DNA of 64,000 nt from Actinomycetospora sp. NBRC 106378. GTDB lineage: Bacteria; Actinomycetota; Actinomycetes; Mycobacteriales; Pseudonocardiaceae. The notes beneath the pieces were generated by a model. That model had not been told where the DNA came from. It searched no databases and worked only from the letters and a program-made list of their open reading frames with translations. Below, one piece after another: positions 35,631-44,079 of the stretch. A program made the position numbers and the translations under genes. Within the stretch, counting starts at the first letter, position 1. Every line of letters starts with the position of its first letter. Location: positions 186,001 through 250,000 of the forward strand of contig NZ_BSTT01000007.1 in the NCBI RefSeq assembly GCF_030269685.1. Direction: 5' to 3'.

Positions 35631-36377
35631 GTGACCCGCACCGAGCTCGCCGTCGAGACTCCCGACGGCCCCTGCCGCGCCACGTTGCACACGCCCGAGA
35701 GGACGGGCCCGTGGCCCGGGGTCGTGTACTACCCCGACGCGGGCGGGGTCCGGGAGACCCTCGCGGGGATGGCGGACGCGCTGGCCGCGGTCGGGTTCGC
35801 GGTGCTGCTGCCGGACATCTACCACCGGACGCCGTACGCGCCCTTCGACACCTCGACGCTGTTCGGCGACCCCGAGGAGTTCGCGCGCCTGACCGCGCTC
35901 GCCAGTTCCCTCACGCCGAGCCAGGTCGTCACCGACGCCCGCGCCCTCGTCGCGGCGTCGACGGCGCGGGCCGAGGTGGCCCCGGGCGGGATCGGCGCGG
36001 TCGGCTACTGCTTCGGCGGGTCCATGGCGTTCCGGGCGGCGGCGGCCGAGCCGGATCACGTGGCGGCGGTCGCGACCTTCCACGGGGGCGGGTTGGCGGC
36101 GGCCGACGACCCGTCGAGCCCGCACCTGCTCGTCGGCTCGATGCGGGCGGCGCTGTACGTCGCCGCCGCGACCGACGACGCGAGCTTCGACGCCGGGGCG
36201 CACACCCGGCTGCGGGAGGCGTGCGACGCGGCGGGGGTCGCCCTGACGCTCGAGACGTACCCCGCGGCGCACGGGTTCGCGGTGCCGGACAACCCGACCC
36301 ACGACGACGACGCGGACCGCCGCCACCGCGAGACGCTCGCGGCGTTCCTCAGCGAGCGGCTCCGCCGTCGGGGATGA
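35631..36377 (+). CDS. Dienelactone hydrolase family protein
   Basis: A 248-aa alpha/beta hydrolase. The nucleophile cysteine sits in GAVGYCFGGSMAFRAA (near residue 126), the acid in AATDDASFDAGA, and the histidine in PAAHGFAVPDN. This is the Cys-Asp-His triad of dienelactone hydrolases, which open lactone rings in chlorocatechol degradation, though most relatives have other ester substrates. GTG at 35631. Its 3' end overlaps the convergent Nudix gene by 29 nt. Confidence 0.88.
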   Translation: MTRTELAVETPDGPCRATLHTPERTGPWPGVVYYPDAGGVRETLAGMADALAAVGFAVLLPDIYHRTPYAPFDTSTLFGDPEEFARLTALASSLTPSQVVTDARALVAASTARAEVAPGGIGAVGYCFGGSMAFRAAAAEPDHVAAVATFHGGGLAAADDPSSPHLLVGSMRAALYVAAATDDASFDAGAHTRLREACDAAGVALTLETYPAAHGFAVPDNPTHDDDADRRHRETLAAFLSERLRRRG

Positions 36378-36771
36378 GCGGCAGGGCGTGCCGTCGGAAG
36401 AAGCGGCCGTCGGCGGGGTGGGAGAGCATGCCCGGCACCTCGGCAGCCGGGACCCAGCGCGCCTCGGGGTTGGCCGGGTCCAGCGGCCGTAGCTCGACCG
36501 CGGGCCCGTGGAACAGGTAGAGCGTGATCGTCTTGTACTCGGGCAGGCCGTGGCGCACCGCGGCGCGGCTGAACGAGCCCAGTTCCCGCACGAGCTCGAG
36601 GTCGGTCAGGCCGCACTCCTCGTGGATCTCGCGCCGGGCCGCGTCGAGGACGCCCTCGCCGTCCTCGACGTGCCCCTTCGGCAGCGACCACGTGTGCGAG
36701 CGCTGCCGGACGACGACGACCCGCCCGTGCGGGTCGACGACGACTCCGCCGGCGGCGCGGCTGCGGAACAT
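36349..36771 (-). CDS. Nudix hydrolase
   Basis: A 140-aa pyrophosphohydrolase. The Nudix box GHVEDGEGVLDAARREIHEECGL is complete, including the REIHEE metal-binding core. It is preceded by AAGGVVVDPHGRVVVVRQRSHTWSLPKGH and followed by YKTITLYLFHGP. Likely substrates are nucleotide sugars, dinucleoside polyphosphates or oxidised nucleotides. The ATG lies 7 nt after a TAGCCT box (minus strand), so it is leaderless. Confidence 0.92.
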   Translation of the reverse strand: MFRSRAAGGVVVDPHGRVVVVRQRSHTWSLPKGHVEDGEGVLDAARREIHEECGLTDLELVRELGSFSRAAVRHGLPEYKTITLYLFHGPAVELRPLDPANPEARWVPAAEVPGMLSHPADGRFFRRHALPLIPDGGAAR

Positions 36772-36780
36772 CTCCGCAGG

Positions 36781-37269
36781 CTAGGCCAGCGACTTCGCCC
36801 GGGCGGCCACCCCGGCGGAGCCGAGCAGGCCCGCCCCGATCGCCGCGAGCGCGATCGCCGGGCCGGAGCGCTCGATGCCGAGGGCGTGGTCGAGCGAGAG
36901 CTCGCCCGGTCCGGCCGCCGCGACGGCGAACACGACGGCGGTGAGCACGGCGTTGTACTCCCAGCCGCCCTGGGTCACCCAGGGTCCGTTGTTCCGGTGC
37001 ACGTGGTACACCGCCGAGCCCATGGCGCCCGAGATCATGGTCGCCGCCAGCGGGGTGGCGAGACCGGCGGCCAGCAGGGCGCCGCCACCCGCCTCGGAGA
37101 CGCCCGCGGCCACGGCGTTGTCCCGCCCCGGCTTGATGCCCATCGACTCGAAGCCCTGCGCCGTGCCCTCGACCCCGCCGCCACCGAACCAGCCCGCGAG
37201 CTTCTGCATGCCGTGCCCGACGAAGAGCAGCCCCACCACGAGCCGCAGCACGGCCATCCCGATCTTCAC
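36781..37269 (-). CDS. DoxX family membrane protein
   Basis: A 162-aa four-helix membrane protein. Begins MKIGMAVLRLVVGLLFVGHGMQKLAGWFGGGG, typical of DoxX, then ATMISGAMGSAVYHVHRNNGPW and C-terminal helices. In mycobacteria a DoxX protein works with SodA and SseA in thiol-oxidant resistance; a link here is not shown. The promoter region contains a 20-bp inverted repeat, suggesting a MarR- or TetR-type repressor encoded elsewhere. Confidence 0.88.
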   Translation of the reverse strand: MKIGMAVLRLVVGLLFVGHGMQKLAGWFGGGGVEGTAQGFESMGIKPGRDNAVAAGVSEAGGGALLAAGLATPLAATMISGAMGSAVYHVHRNNGPWVTQGGWEYNAVLTAVVFAVAAAGPGELSLDHALGIERSGPAIALAAIGAGLLGSAGVAARAKSLA

Positions 37270-37284
37270 GTGATCTCCTTGCCC

Positions 37285-37304
37285 GACGAAACAGTTGTCT
37301 CGTC
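37285..37304. promoter_or_regulatory. 20-bp inverted repeat at the doxX promoter
   Basis: GACGAAACA and TGTCTCGTC flank AGTTG-centred sequence with one mismatch; on the minus strand the element directly follows TAGCTTGACG, a -10/-35-like segment. A repressor bound here would block the doxX promoter, whose ATG is at 37269. Confidence 0.5.
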
Positions 37305-37343
37305 AAGCTAGACCCCGACAGCAGGCGCGCCGACGACGGGGCG

Positions 37344-37384
37344 TTCCTGCCGCTGGACGCCAGGAACGACGCTTTCCTGCCACG
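37344..37384 (-). repeat. Dispersed intergenic repeat family 1, copy 3
   Basis: Between doxX and the first GGDEF gene (stop at 37393), close to the latter's 3' end. On the minus strand it reads GTGGCAGGAAAGCGTCGTTC, a short core, then CCAGCGGCAGGAA. It shares the left flank CGCCCTCGTGGCAGG with copy 4. Confidence 0.8.
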
Positions 37385-37392
37385 AGGGCGGG

Positions 37393-38436
37393 TCAGGTCG
37401 CCGGGGTCACCTCGACGACCGGTTCCCGCACCCCCGCGACACCGGCGTGCGTGGACTGCGTGGCCCGGGCCGACCGGCGGGCCCGCTTGTTCTCGTACAT
37501 CGCCGCGTCCGCCTCGGCGAGGGCCTGCGCGAACCCGCCGTCGACGCGGAACGGCGCCACGCCCACCGAGCACGGGACATCCGCGTCAGCCAGTGCCGCC
37601 TGCAGCCGGTCGGCGAGCCGGGCGGCGTCGTCGGCACCGACGGAGGCGACCAGCCCGAACTCGTCGCCGCCGAGCCGGGCGAGCGGGTCACCGGCCCGCA
37701 CGGCCCCGAGGAGGGCCCGGGCGGTGTGGTGCAGGTAGCGGTCGCCCGCGTCGTGGCCCTCGGTGTCGTTGACCGTCTTCAGGCCGTCGAGGTCGAACAT
37801 GACGACCGCCGCCGGATCGCCGAAGCGCCGGAACCGGTCCTCCTCGCGGTCGAGCCACCGCTGCCAGCCGCGGCGGTTGAGCAGGCCGGTCAGCGCGTCG
37901 GTCTCGGCGTCCGACACCGCCCGCTCGAGAGCACGGGCCGTCTCGACCGCGGCGCTGTCGGCCTCGAGCACGCTCGACAGCAGGCTGGACAGGAGGTCGA
38001 GCAGGGTCTCGTGCTCCAGGAACGTCTCGGGCAGCGGATCGGGGTTGAGCCCCACGACCGTGCCGAACAGGGAGCCGTCCGGCTGCAGGATGGGCGTGCC
38101 CACGTAGGCCCCGACCCGCACGGCGTCCCGCGCCTGGGCGTCGACGGCCTCGGCGAGGTCGGGCACGAGTGCGGTGTCCGCCACGACCCGCGGCGTGGTG
38201 CCGAGGGACATCGTGCGGCAGAGCGAGGTCGACCAGGCCACCTCGGCTCCGGGCCGGATGCCGTAGGCCCGATCCGCGGTGACGAGCATCGTCTGCCGTC
38301 GTCCGATCACGCGGGACACCGCCCACACACCCATCGGCACGGTCTCGGCGAGGTAGTCCAAGACCATGCGGCACGCGGCGTCGAACGCCCGGGGCGGCGC
38401 CAGCTCCGCCGCCACGTCCTCCAGCGTCGTCGACAC
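37393..38436 (-). CDS. Diguanylate cyclase (GAF-GGDEF), paralog 1
   Basis: A 347-aa protein with an N-terminal GAF-like sensor (FDAACRMVLDYLAETVPMGVWAVSRV to AYVGTPILQPDGSLFGTVVGL), a connecting helix SSLLSSVLEADSAAVETA, and a C-terminal GGDEF domain that makes cyclic di-GMP. The active site LGGDEF and DLDGLKTVNDTEGHDAGDRYL are intact, and the RxxD inhibitory site (RAGD) lies five residues before GGDEF, so product feedback is expected. ATG at 38436. It closely resembles the next gene, a tandem duplication. Confidence 0.92.
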   Translation of the reverse strand: MSTTLEDVAAELAPPRAFDAACRMVLDYLAETVPMGVWAVSRVIGRRQTMLVTADRAYGIRPGAEVAWSTSLCRTMSLGTTPRVVADTALVPDLAEAVDAQARDAVRVGAYVGTPILQPDGSLFGTVVGLNPDPLPETFLEHETLLDLLSSLLSSVLEADSAAVETARALERAVSDAETDALTGLLNRRGWQRWLDREEDRFRRFGDPAAVVMFDLDGLKTVNDTEGHDAGDRYLHHTARALLGAVRAGDPLARLGGDEFGLVASVGADDAARLADRLQAALADADVPCSVGVAPFRVDGGFAQALAEADAAMYENKRARRSARATQSTHAGVAGVREPVVEVTPAT

Positions 38437-38540
38437 GGTGACCCCCTCATCGTCGCAGAATGTCGACTACCGGTACCACCGGAGGTGTCCGGAATACTCG
38501 TCGCTGCCCGGATGACCACCCCGTCGGGCGGTGGTCGGCC

Positions 38541-39527
38541 CTAGGAACGGGCCTCGGCGCCCTTCCGGGCACGTTTGTCGGAGTACATGGCGGCATCGGC
38601 CTCCGACACCGCCTCGGAGAAGCCCGTGGCCACCCCGACCGGGGCGACACCGACCGAGCAGGGGGTGCCGGCGGCGTCGAGCACCGCCTGCAGCCGCGCC
38701 ACCAACGGGCCGGCGTCGTCGGGGCCGACCGTGGCGACCACCGCGAACTCGTCCCCGCCGAGCCGGGCCAGCGGGTCGCCGTGCCGGGTGGCGCGACGCA
38801 GCGTCTCCGCGGTGCGTTGCAGGTAGCGGTCGCCCGCGTCGTGGCCCTCGGTGTCGTTGACCTGCTTGAGACCGTCGAGATCCATCATCACCACGCAGGC
38901 GGGGTCGCCGAAGCGGCGGAACCGCTCCTCCTCGCGCTCCAGCCAGCGGGTCCAGCCACGCCGGTTGAGCAGGCCCGTGAGCTGGTCGGTCTCCGCCTCG
39001 GAGACCGCCCGCTCCAGCTCCCGGGCCGACTCCACCGACGCGGTGTCGGCCTCGAGCACGCTCGACAACAGGCTTGAGAGCAGGTCGAGCAGGCCCTCGT
39101 GCTCGACGAAGCCGGGCTCCATCGGCTCCTTGTTCAGCCCGAGGAGGGTGCCGAACAGGGCGCCGTCGGGCTGCACGATCGGCGTCCCGACGTAGGCTCC
39201 GATCTCGAAGTCGAGGGCGGCCGCCGACTCGCGCGGGCCCGTGAGCTCCGGTCGCGTCCCGACGTCGGGCACCACCCGCGGCGTCTCGCCGGTCACCATC
39301 GTGCGGCACATCGCCTCGGTCCAGTAGTTCCCGACGCCGGGCTCGATGCCGTACTCGCGATCGTGCGCCACGAGGACCGTCTGCCGACCTGCGGCCACCC
39401 GGGTGACCGCCCACGCGCCGAGCGGCACGGAGTCGGCGAGGTAGTCCACGACCATCCGGCAGGCCTGGTCGAAGGCCCGCGGCGGCATCACGTCCGTCAC
39501 CACGATGTTCTCGTCAGCTGCGCTCAT
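38541..39527 (-). CDS. Diguanylate cyclase (GAF-GGDEF), paralog 2
   Basis: A 328-aa protein with the same layout as its neighbour: the GAF-like FDQACRMVVDYLADSVPLGAWAVTRV, AYVGTPIVQPDGALFGTLLGL, the helix SSLLSSVLEADTASVESA, and a GGDEF domain with intact LGGDEF and the inhibitory RHGD. The ATG at 39527 has GGGGGAC upstream; an ATG eight codons earlier is less likely. The sensor parts have diverged more than the catalytic parts, suggesting different signals feeding the same cyclic di-GMP output. Confidence 0.92.
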   Translation of the reverse strand: MSAADENIVVTDVMPPRAFDQACRMVVDYLADSVPLGAWAVTRVAAGRQTVLVAHDREYGIEPGVGNYWTEAMCRTMVTGETPRVVPDVGTRPELTGPRESAAALDFEIGAYVGTPIVQPDGALFGTLLGLNKEPMEPGFVEHEGLLDLLSSLLSSVLEADTASVESARELERAVSEAETDQLTGLLNRRGWTRWLEREEERFRRFGDPACVVMMDLDGLKQVNDTEGHDAGDRYLQRTAETLRRATRHGDPLARLGGDEFAVVATVGPDDAGPLVARLQAVLDAAGTPCSVGVAPVGVATGFSEAVSEADAAMYSDKRARKGAEARS

Positions 39528-39579
39528 GTCGTCCCCCACGAAACACAGCACGCATTGTGAGCGATGTCGTCACCCGCTG

Positions 39580-40014
39580 CTAGGGAGGGGTGACCCGTCT
39601 GAGGTGGATCAAGGGGTACGGGAGCCCGTCGGCATCGGTGTCCGAGCGTCCGGTCCCGACGAACCCGCGGCGGCGGTACCAGGCCCGGGCGGTCTCGTTC
39701 TGCTCGTTCACCTGGAGGGTGAGGATCGGGGCCCGGACGTCGTCGAGCAGAGCGCTCCCGATCCCTCGCCCGTGCGCGGGCGGGTCGACGAAGAGCATGT
39801 CGATCTCACCGCCGCGCGCCGCGAGGAACCCGAGCGGCTCGTCGTCGGGACCCGTCGCCACCCGCACCGCCGCGCGTGGCAGCTCCTCGCGCAGCCGCGC
39901 CTCGAAGGCGTCGACCGCCGCCGCCGTCAGGAAGTCGTGGGTCGCCTCGACCGCGCGGCGCCAGATGCCGACCAGCGCCTCGTGGTCGGCCGGACCGGCA
40001 TCTCGCAGCTGCAC
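39580..40014 (-). CDS. GNAT family N-acetyltransferase
   Basis: A 144-aa acetyl-CoA-dependent acyltransferase. The acetyl-CoA loop is VDPPAHGRGIGSALLDDV (about 75-92), preceded by LGFLAARGGEIDMLF and followed by LQVNEQNETARAWYRRRGFV. It is similar in layout to YjaB-type enzymes. The substrate is unknown. The GTG at 40014 is divergent from the MerR gene, with only 38 nt between starts, and the MerR operator lies in that gap, so it may be part of the MerR response. Confidence 0.88.
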   Translation of the reverse strand: MQLRDAGPADHEALVGIWRRAVEATHDFLTAAAVDAFEARLREELPRAAVRVATGPDDEPLGFLAARGGEIDMLFVDPPAHGRGIGSALLDDVRAPILTLQVNEQNETARAWYRRRGFVGTGRSDTDADGLPYPLIHLRRVTPP

Positions 40015-40019
40015 TTGAC

Positions 40020-40036
40020 CCTCACGCGACGTCAGG
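40020..40036 (+). promoter_or_regulatory. MerR/TipA-type operator
   Basis: CCTCACG, CGA, CGTCAGG form a near-perfect inverted repeat that starts at the end of a TTGACC -35 box (40015-40020). MerR-family regulators bind such elements in the long spacer between -35 and -10. The MerR gene starts at 40053, suggesting self-activation. Confidence 0.6.
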
Positions 40037-40052
40037 CCGGAACCTCTCCATC

Positions 40053-40823
40053 ATGACCGGGATGACGGGGACGGCGCTCACGGTGGGGCAGCTCGCGGAA
40101 CGCTTCGGGCTCACCGTGCGCACGCTGCACCACTACGACGAGATCGGGCTCCTGCGCCCGGGCCGCCGCAGCCCGTCGGGGTACCGCCTGTACACCGACG
40201 CGGACGTCGTCCGCCTGCAGCACGTCGTCGTCTACCGCCGCCTCGGGTTCGCCCTGGAGGACATCGCCGTCCTCCTCGACGACCCGGCGGCCGACGTCGC
40301 GGCGCACCTGCGCCGGCAGCGGGACACGGTCACCACCCGGCTCGACGAGCTCACCGACCTCGTCGTGGCCATCGACCGAGCCCTGGAGGCGGAGATGGAC
40401 GGAATCCAGCTGACCCGTGAGGAACGTCGGGAGCTCTTCGGCGAGGGGTTCTCCGACGAGTACCGGGCCGAGGCGCGGGAGCGCTGGGGCGACACCGAGC
40501 AGTGGCGGCAGTCCCAGGAGCGGACCGCGCGCTACACCAAGGAGGACTGGGTCGCGATCACGGCCGAGACGGACGCGGTGAACGCCGCCTTCGTCGCCGC
40601 CAAGCGCTCGGGCGCGGCACCGGACTCGGAGGCGGCGCGCGCCGCGGCGCAGGCGCACGGACGGCAGATCCACGAGCGGTTCTACGACCTGTCCCCCGAG
40701 ATGCACCGCAACCTCGCGTGCCTGTACGTGACCGACGAGCGCTTCGCGAAGACGTACGACGACCTGGAGCCCGGGCTCGCGCAGTACGTGCACGACGCCA
40801 TCACGGCGTACCGGGCGCCGTGA
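40053..40823 (+). CDS. MerR family regulator with TipAS drug-recognition domain
   Basis: A 256-aa TipA-like activator. The MerR helix-turn-helix is LTVGQLAERFGLTVRTLHHYDEIGLLRPGRRSPSGYRLYTDADV (about 10-53), then a coiled coil to about residue 115. The C-terminal half (ELFGEGFSDEYRAEARERWGDTEQWRQSQERTARYT to FYDLSPEMHRNLACLYVTDERFAKTYD) is a globin-like TipAS domain, which in Streptomyces binds thiopeptide antibiotics. ATG at 40053; a second ATG lies three codons on. The operator for self-activation is just upstream. Confidence 0.9.
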   Translation: MTGMTGTALTVGQLAERFGLTVRTLHHYDEIGLLRPGRRSPSGYRLYTDADVVRLQHVVVYRRLGFALEDIAVLLDDPAADVAAHLRRQRDTVTTRLDELTDLVVAIDRALEAEMDGIQLTREERRELFGEGFSDEYRAEARERWGDTEQWRQSQERTARYTKEDWVAITAETDAVNAAFVAAKRSGAAPDSEAARAAAQAHGRQIHERFYDLSPEMHRNLACLYVTDERFAKTYDDLEPGLAQYVHDAITAYRAP

Positions 40824-40826
40824 GGG

Positions 40827-41585
40827 TCAGGACGGCGAGGGCCACCGGCGCGCCTCGGCGATGACCTCCACCAACCGGCCGACCGCGGCGTCGAACACGG
40901 CCTTCCCGTGCTCCGCGGTCGCGCCGGTCGGGTCGCCGACGTAGCCGTCGGGGCCGAAGTCGTCGGTGAGCCAGCCGAACGACACCGGCTTGCCGAAGCC
41001 GATGTGCCGGAAGGTCCTCAGGTCCTCCGGCACGCGTCGTTCCGCCAGCTCCAGGTGCACCAGGTCGGGACGCAGGTGCAGCATCAGCGACGTCTCCCCG
41101 TGGCCGCCGTGGATGCCCATCCCGTACTCGTCCGGCGCGGAGGTCGTCCCGCCCTGGTCCGCGGGGACCGAGAGGTGACTGAAGAAGGTCCGCAGCCCGA
41201 AGCGGCGGCGCAGCTCGCGGCACGCCACCTGGCCGAGGGCCGAGTTCCCGCCGTGGCCGTTGACGAACAGCAGCCGCGTCAGCCCGCACATGGCCAGGGA
41301 CTCGCCGTAGTCCACGAGCGTCCGCATCAACGTGTCCCAGGACAGCCAGATCGTGCCCGGGAACCGGCAGTGCTCGTCGGACTTCGCGACGGCCAGTCCG
41401 GGCAGCTCGATCGCAGGCACCCCGGCCGCCTCGACCGCGGCCCGCGCCGCCGACGACGCCGTGACCCAGTCGGTCGACACCGGCAGGTGTGGTCCGTGCT
41501 GCTCGATCGCGCCCAGCGGCAGCACGGCGACGGTGTCGGGGTCCAGCGCCGCGACCTGTGGGCCGGTCAGCTCCGTGAACAGCAT
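40827..41585 (-). CDS. Creatininase family amidohydrolase
   Basis: A 252-aa metal-dependent amide hydrolase. Metal-binding features are LPLGAIEQHGPHLPVSTDW (Glu, His, Asp), FVNGHGGNSAL, and GIHGGHGETSLML. The family includes creatinine amidohydrolase, 3-dehydro-scyllo-inosose- and formamide-type hydrolases and MftE. It is the last gene of the operon with an ABC importer and a CodA-like deaminase; its ATG directly abuts the TAG of the oxidase gene. It probably opens an amide ring in the imported compound or its oxidised product. Confidence 0.88.
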   Translation of the reverse strand: MLFTELTGPQVAALDPDTVAVLPLGAIEQHGPHLPVSTDWVTASSAARAAVEAAGVPAIELPGLAVAKSDEHCRFPGTIWLSWDTLMRTLVDYGESLAMCGLTRLLFVNGHGGNSALGQVACRELRRRFGLRTFFSHLSVPADQGGTTSAPDEYGMGIHGGHGETSLMLHLRPDLVHLELAERRVPEDLRTFRHIGFGKPVSFGWLTDDFGPDGYVGDPTGATAEHGKAVFDAAVGRLVEVIAEARRWPSPS

Positions 41586-42905
41586 CTAGCGCACCACCCC
41601 GATGTTGACCCGCGAGTCGTGACCCACTCCCGCGACGAGCTTGCCCGGGTTCAGCAGGCCCTTCGGGTCGGTGGCGCGCGCCGTGTCGCGGGCGAGCTCC
41701 ACCGACCGGTCCACGTACCACTGGTGCGGCGAGTGCACCCCGACGCCGAGCGCCTCCAGTCGCGCCATCCCGGCGACCAGCTCGGCCTCGCCGGTGTAGC
41801 GGGCGACGAGCATCGCGCCCGGCCCGTGCGCGAACAGCTCCAGGTGCAGCCAGACGTCGCCGTCGTAGACCGCCCGCACCTCGTCGGGGCGGTCCCACAG
41901 CGGCCTCCCGGACGTCTCGAGGTGGAACCACGTCTCGTCCGGGTGGGCGCGCTGGAAGAACCAGACGGGGTGGTTGTAGGACATACCGGAGAGCCGGTCG
42001 GTCTCGGCGTAGTCGTCCACCGTCCCGACGACGACGCCTCCCGAAGCCTCGAGATGCGCCCGCAGCGCGGCCACGCCCGTCGTCGGGACGATGACGCGGA
42101 GGGACCAGCGGTCGGGGTCCAGGGGCGTCGTCAGCGAGGCCACCAGCGGCGGCTCGTCCCCGGAGGCCAGCCGGGGTACCTCGTCGAGGGCGAGCAGACC
42201 CCGGTGCGCGGCGACGAGGGCGGCGTAGGAGTCGAAGGAGGCGTACACCGCGGACCACTCCCGGGCCGGGTCGGTCCGCACCTCCACCTCGACGAGCACC
42301 CCGGTCACGCCGTAGACGTGGACGAAGGGGACCAGCTCCTCGCCGGTCACCCGCACCAGCCGACCGGACCCGTCCATGGGCGCGACCACCGCCGCGACCA
42401 CGAACCCGTCGGAGGTCGTGCGGTGCTCGACCGTCCCGGTCCCGGCGCTGCCGCCGGCGACGAAGCCACCGATCGTCGAGGACTTCGTCGACGGGAACAT
42501 CCACAGGTCGCGCCCCGCGGCGCGGCACGCCCGGTCGATCGCGGTGAGCCGGGCGCCGGCACCGCAGGTCACCGTCGTGTCCCCCACGACGACCGTGTCG
42601 AGGCCCCGCAGGTCCAGCAGGATGCCGCCGTCGAACGGGGTGGCCTGGCCGTAGTTCCCGGTACCCGCGCCGCGCGGGGTGACCGGGACGTCGAGGGCGT
42701 GGGCGATCCGCAGCGCGGCGGCCACCTGCCCGGCGTCGGCGGGCCGGACGACGAGGTCGGCGACGTAGCGCCCGACCGGCAGCTTCTCGGCGAGCACCGG
42801 CGACATCCGCGACCAGTCCGACGACATCACGGTCCGCTGCCGCAGGTCGTCGGTCCAGGCGACGCCGGCCGCCGTCAGTCGCGCGGGGAGCTCCGCGGGG
42901 ATCAC
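41586..42905 (-). CDS. FAD-binding oxidase (VAO/PCMH type, GlcD-like)
   Basis: A 439-aa flavoprotein. The PCMH FAD-binding domain has RYVADLVVRPADAGQVAAALRIA, TPRGAGTGNYGQATPFDGGILLDLRGL and FPSTKSSTIGGFVAGGSAGTG; the C-terminus carries the family-typical TDPKGLLNPGKLV. Relatives oxidise hydroxy acids, alcohols or amines with oxygen or a quinone. The GTG at 42905 overlaps the stop of the binding-protein gene (GTGA). Its place in the operon suggests oxidation of the imported substrate. Confidence 0.87.
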   Translation of the reverse strand: MIPAELPARLTAAGVAWTDDLRQRTVMSSDWSRMSPVLAEKLPVGRYVADLVVRPADAGQVAAALRIAHALDVPVTPRGAGTGNYGQATPFDGGILLDLRGLDTVVVGDTTVTCGAGARLTAIDRACRAAGRDLWMFPSTKSSTIGGFVAGGSAGTGTVEHRTTSDGFVVAAVVAPMDGSGRLVRVTGEELVPFVHVYGVTGVLVEVEVRTDPAREWSAVYASFDSYAALVAAHRGLLALDEVPRLASGDEPPLVASLTTPLDPDRWSLRVIVPTTGVAALRAHLEASGGVVVGTVDDYAETDRLSGMSYNHPVWFFQRAHPDETWFHLETSGRPLWDRPDEVRAVYDGDVWLHLELFAHGPGAMLVARYTGEAELVAGMARLEALGVGVHSPHQWYVDRSVELARDTARATDPKGLLNPGKLVAGVGHDSRVNIGVVR

Positions 42906-44059
42906 GGGAGCTTCACCCCGGCGTCGATGAACTCGTTGGTGTAGAGCGTGGTCGGGTCCGGGAGCGGACCGGCGGGCAGGGCTCCGGTGCCCTGCAGGAC
43001 CGGGCCGAAGGTCGTCACGATCTGCGCCCAGCGCGTCGGGTCCATGCGTCCGAACACCCCCGACGACGGGTCGTTCGCCAGGAACGCCGGCAGCTCCTTC
43101 GCGGCGTAGTCGGCGACGCCGGCGGAGTAGCTCCACCCGGTCTGGTACTGGTCGACGAGGTCGACGATGAGCTGGTTGGTCGGTCCGGGATTCGCGAGGT
43201 AGTCGAGCTGGGCGCGCTGCATGATCGGCACGAGCTTCTGCAGACAGGGACGGAGCGTGTCGAGCCGCGCCTTCGAGACGGCGAGCGCCTCGGGGTAGAC
43301 CGAGTACCCGACGTCGGCCAGCCGCTGGAACGCGATCGGCTTCGCCCACTGCCGGATCTCGTTCTGGTAGAGGTACGGCTCCGCGGTGGCGAAGCCCTGC
43401 TGCAGGATGCGCGGGTCGGACACGAAGCGCGCGGGCGTGCCGTCGTAGGAGAGGTCCTGCTGGGCCGCCGTCATGATCCCCTGCGCCTTCAGCAGGCCCG
43501 GGATGACGTCGCCGCTGGTCACCACCGGTGCCCCGCTCGCGGCAGCCTGCCGGATGGTCGTCGCGCCCGGGTGGCTCGCCGGGTCCCACATGAGGATCTG
43601 CGGGCTGGTGGTGATCTGGCTGGTCACCGTGACGACGGGCTGCTTCGCGCTCGCCGCGAGGGCGTCGTCGGAGGTGACGGCGCCGAGGGTGATGCTCGGG
43701 TCGACCGCCATCAGCGCCGACACCGGCTGGAACCCGACGCTCGAGCCGCCCGGCCGGACCTCCACCCGCACGCCCGTGTCGACCCCCTGCGCGACGAGGC
43801 GCCCCGAGACCTTCTTCGCGCTCGCGTCGACCTGACGGTCCCCGCCGACGAGCGAGTACATGGCGCCGTGCTCGGCCTCGGGCTGCCAGTCCTGCTGCAG
43901 GACGACGGTGTCGGGGCAGCTGCCCCGCAGGTCCAGGGGGCCACCGGCCGGGGCGGCCGCCACCGTCGGGCCCGCATCGGTGGTGGACCCGCCGGAGCTG
44001 CAGCCCGCGACGGTCAGGGCCGCGGCGAGTACCACGGCGGCGAGGGAGCGACGGTGCAC
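42902..44059 (-). CDS. ABC transporter substrate-binding lipoprotein (NitT/TauT type)
   Basis: A 385-aa solute-binding protein. A lipoprotein signal (LAAVVLAAALTVAGCSSGG) ends at a lipobox cysteine near residue 20. The mature protein has NMT1/SsuA-like features such as VVLQQDWQPEAEHGAMYSL and YPEALAVSKARLDTLRPCLQKLVPIMQRAQ. Proteins of this class bind small anions, sulfonates, nitrate or pyrimidines; the ligand cannot be told from sequence. The GTG at 44059 follows GAGAGGAA. Confidence 0.88.
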   Translation of the reverse strand: MHRRSLAAVVLAAALTVAGCSSGGSTTDAGPTVAAAPAGGPLDLRGSCPDTVVLQQDWQPEAEHGAMYSLVGGDRQVDASAKKVSGRLVAQGVDTGVRVEVRPGGSSVGFQPVSALMAVDPSITLGAVTSDDALAASAKQPVVTVTSQITTSPQILMWDPASHPGATTIRQAAASGAPVVTSGDVIPGLLKAQGIMTAAQQDLSYDGTPARFVSDPRILQQGFATAEPYLYQNEIRQWAKPIAFQRLADVGYSVYPEALAVSKARLDTLRPCLQKLVPIMQRAQLDYLANPGPTNQLIVDLVDQYQTGWSYSAGVADYAAKELPAFLANDPSSGVFGRMDPTRWAQIVTTFGPVLQGTGALPAGPLPDPTTLYTNEFIDAGVKLP

Positions 44060-44079
44060 GGGGACGGGTTCCTCTCGGG

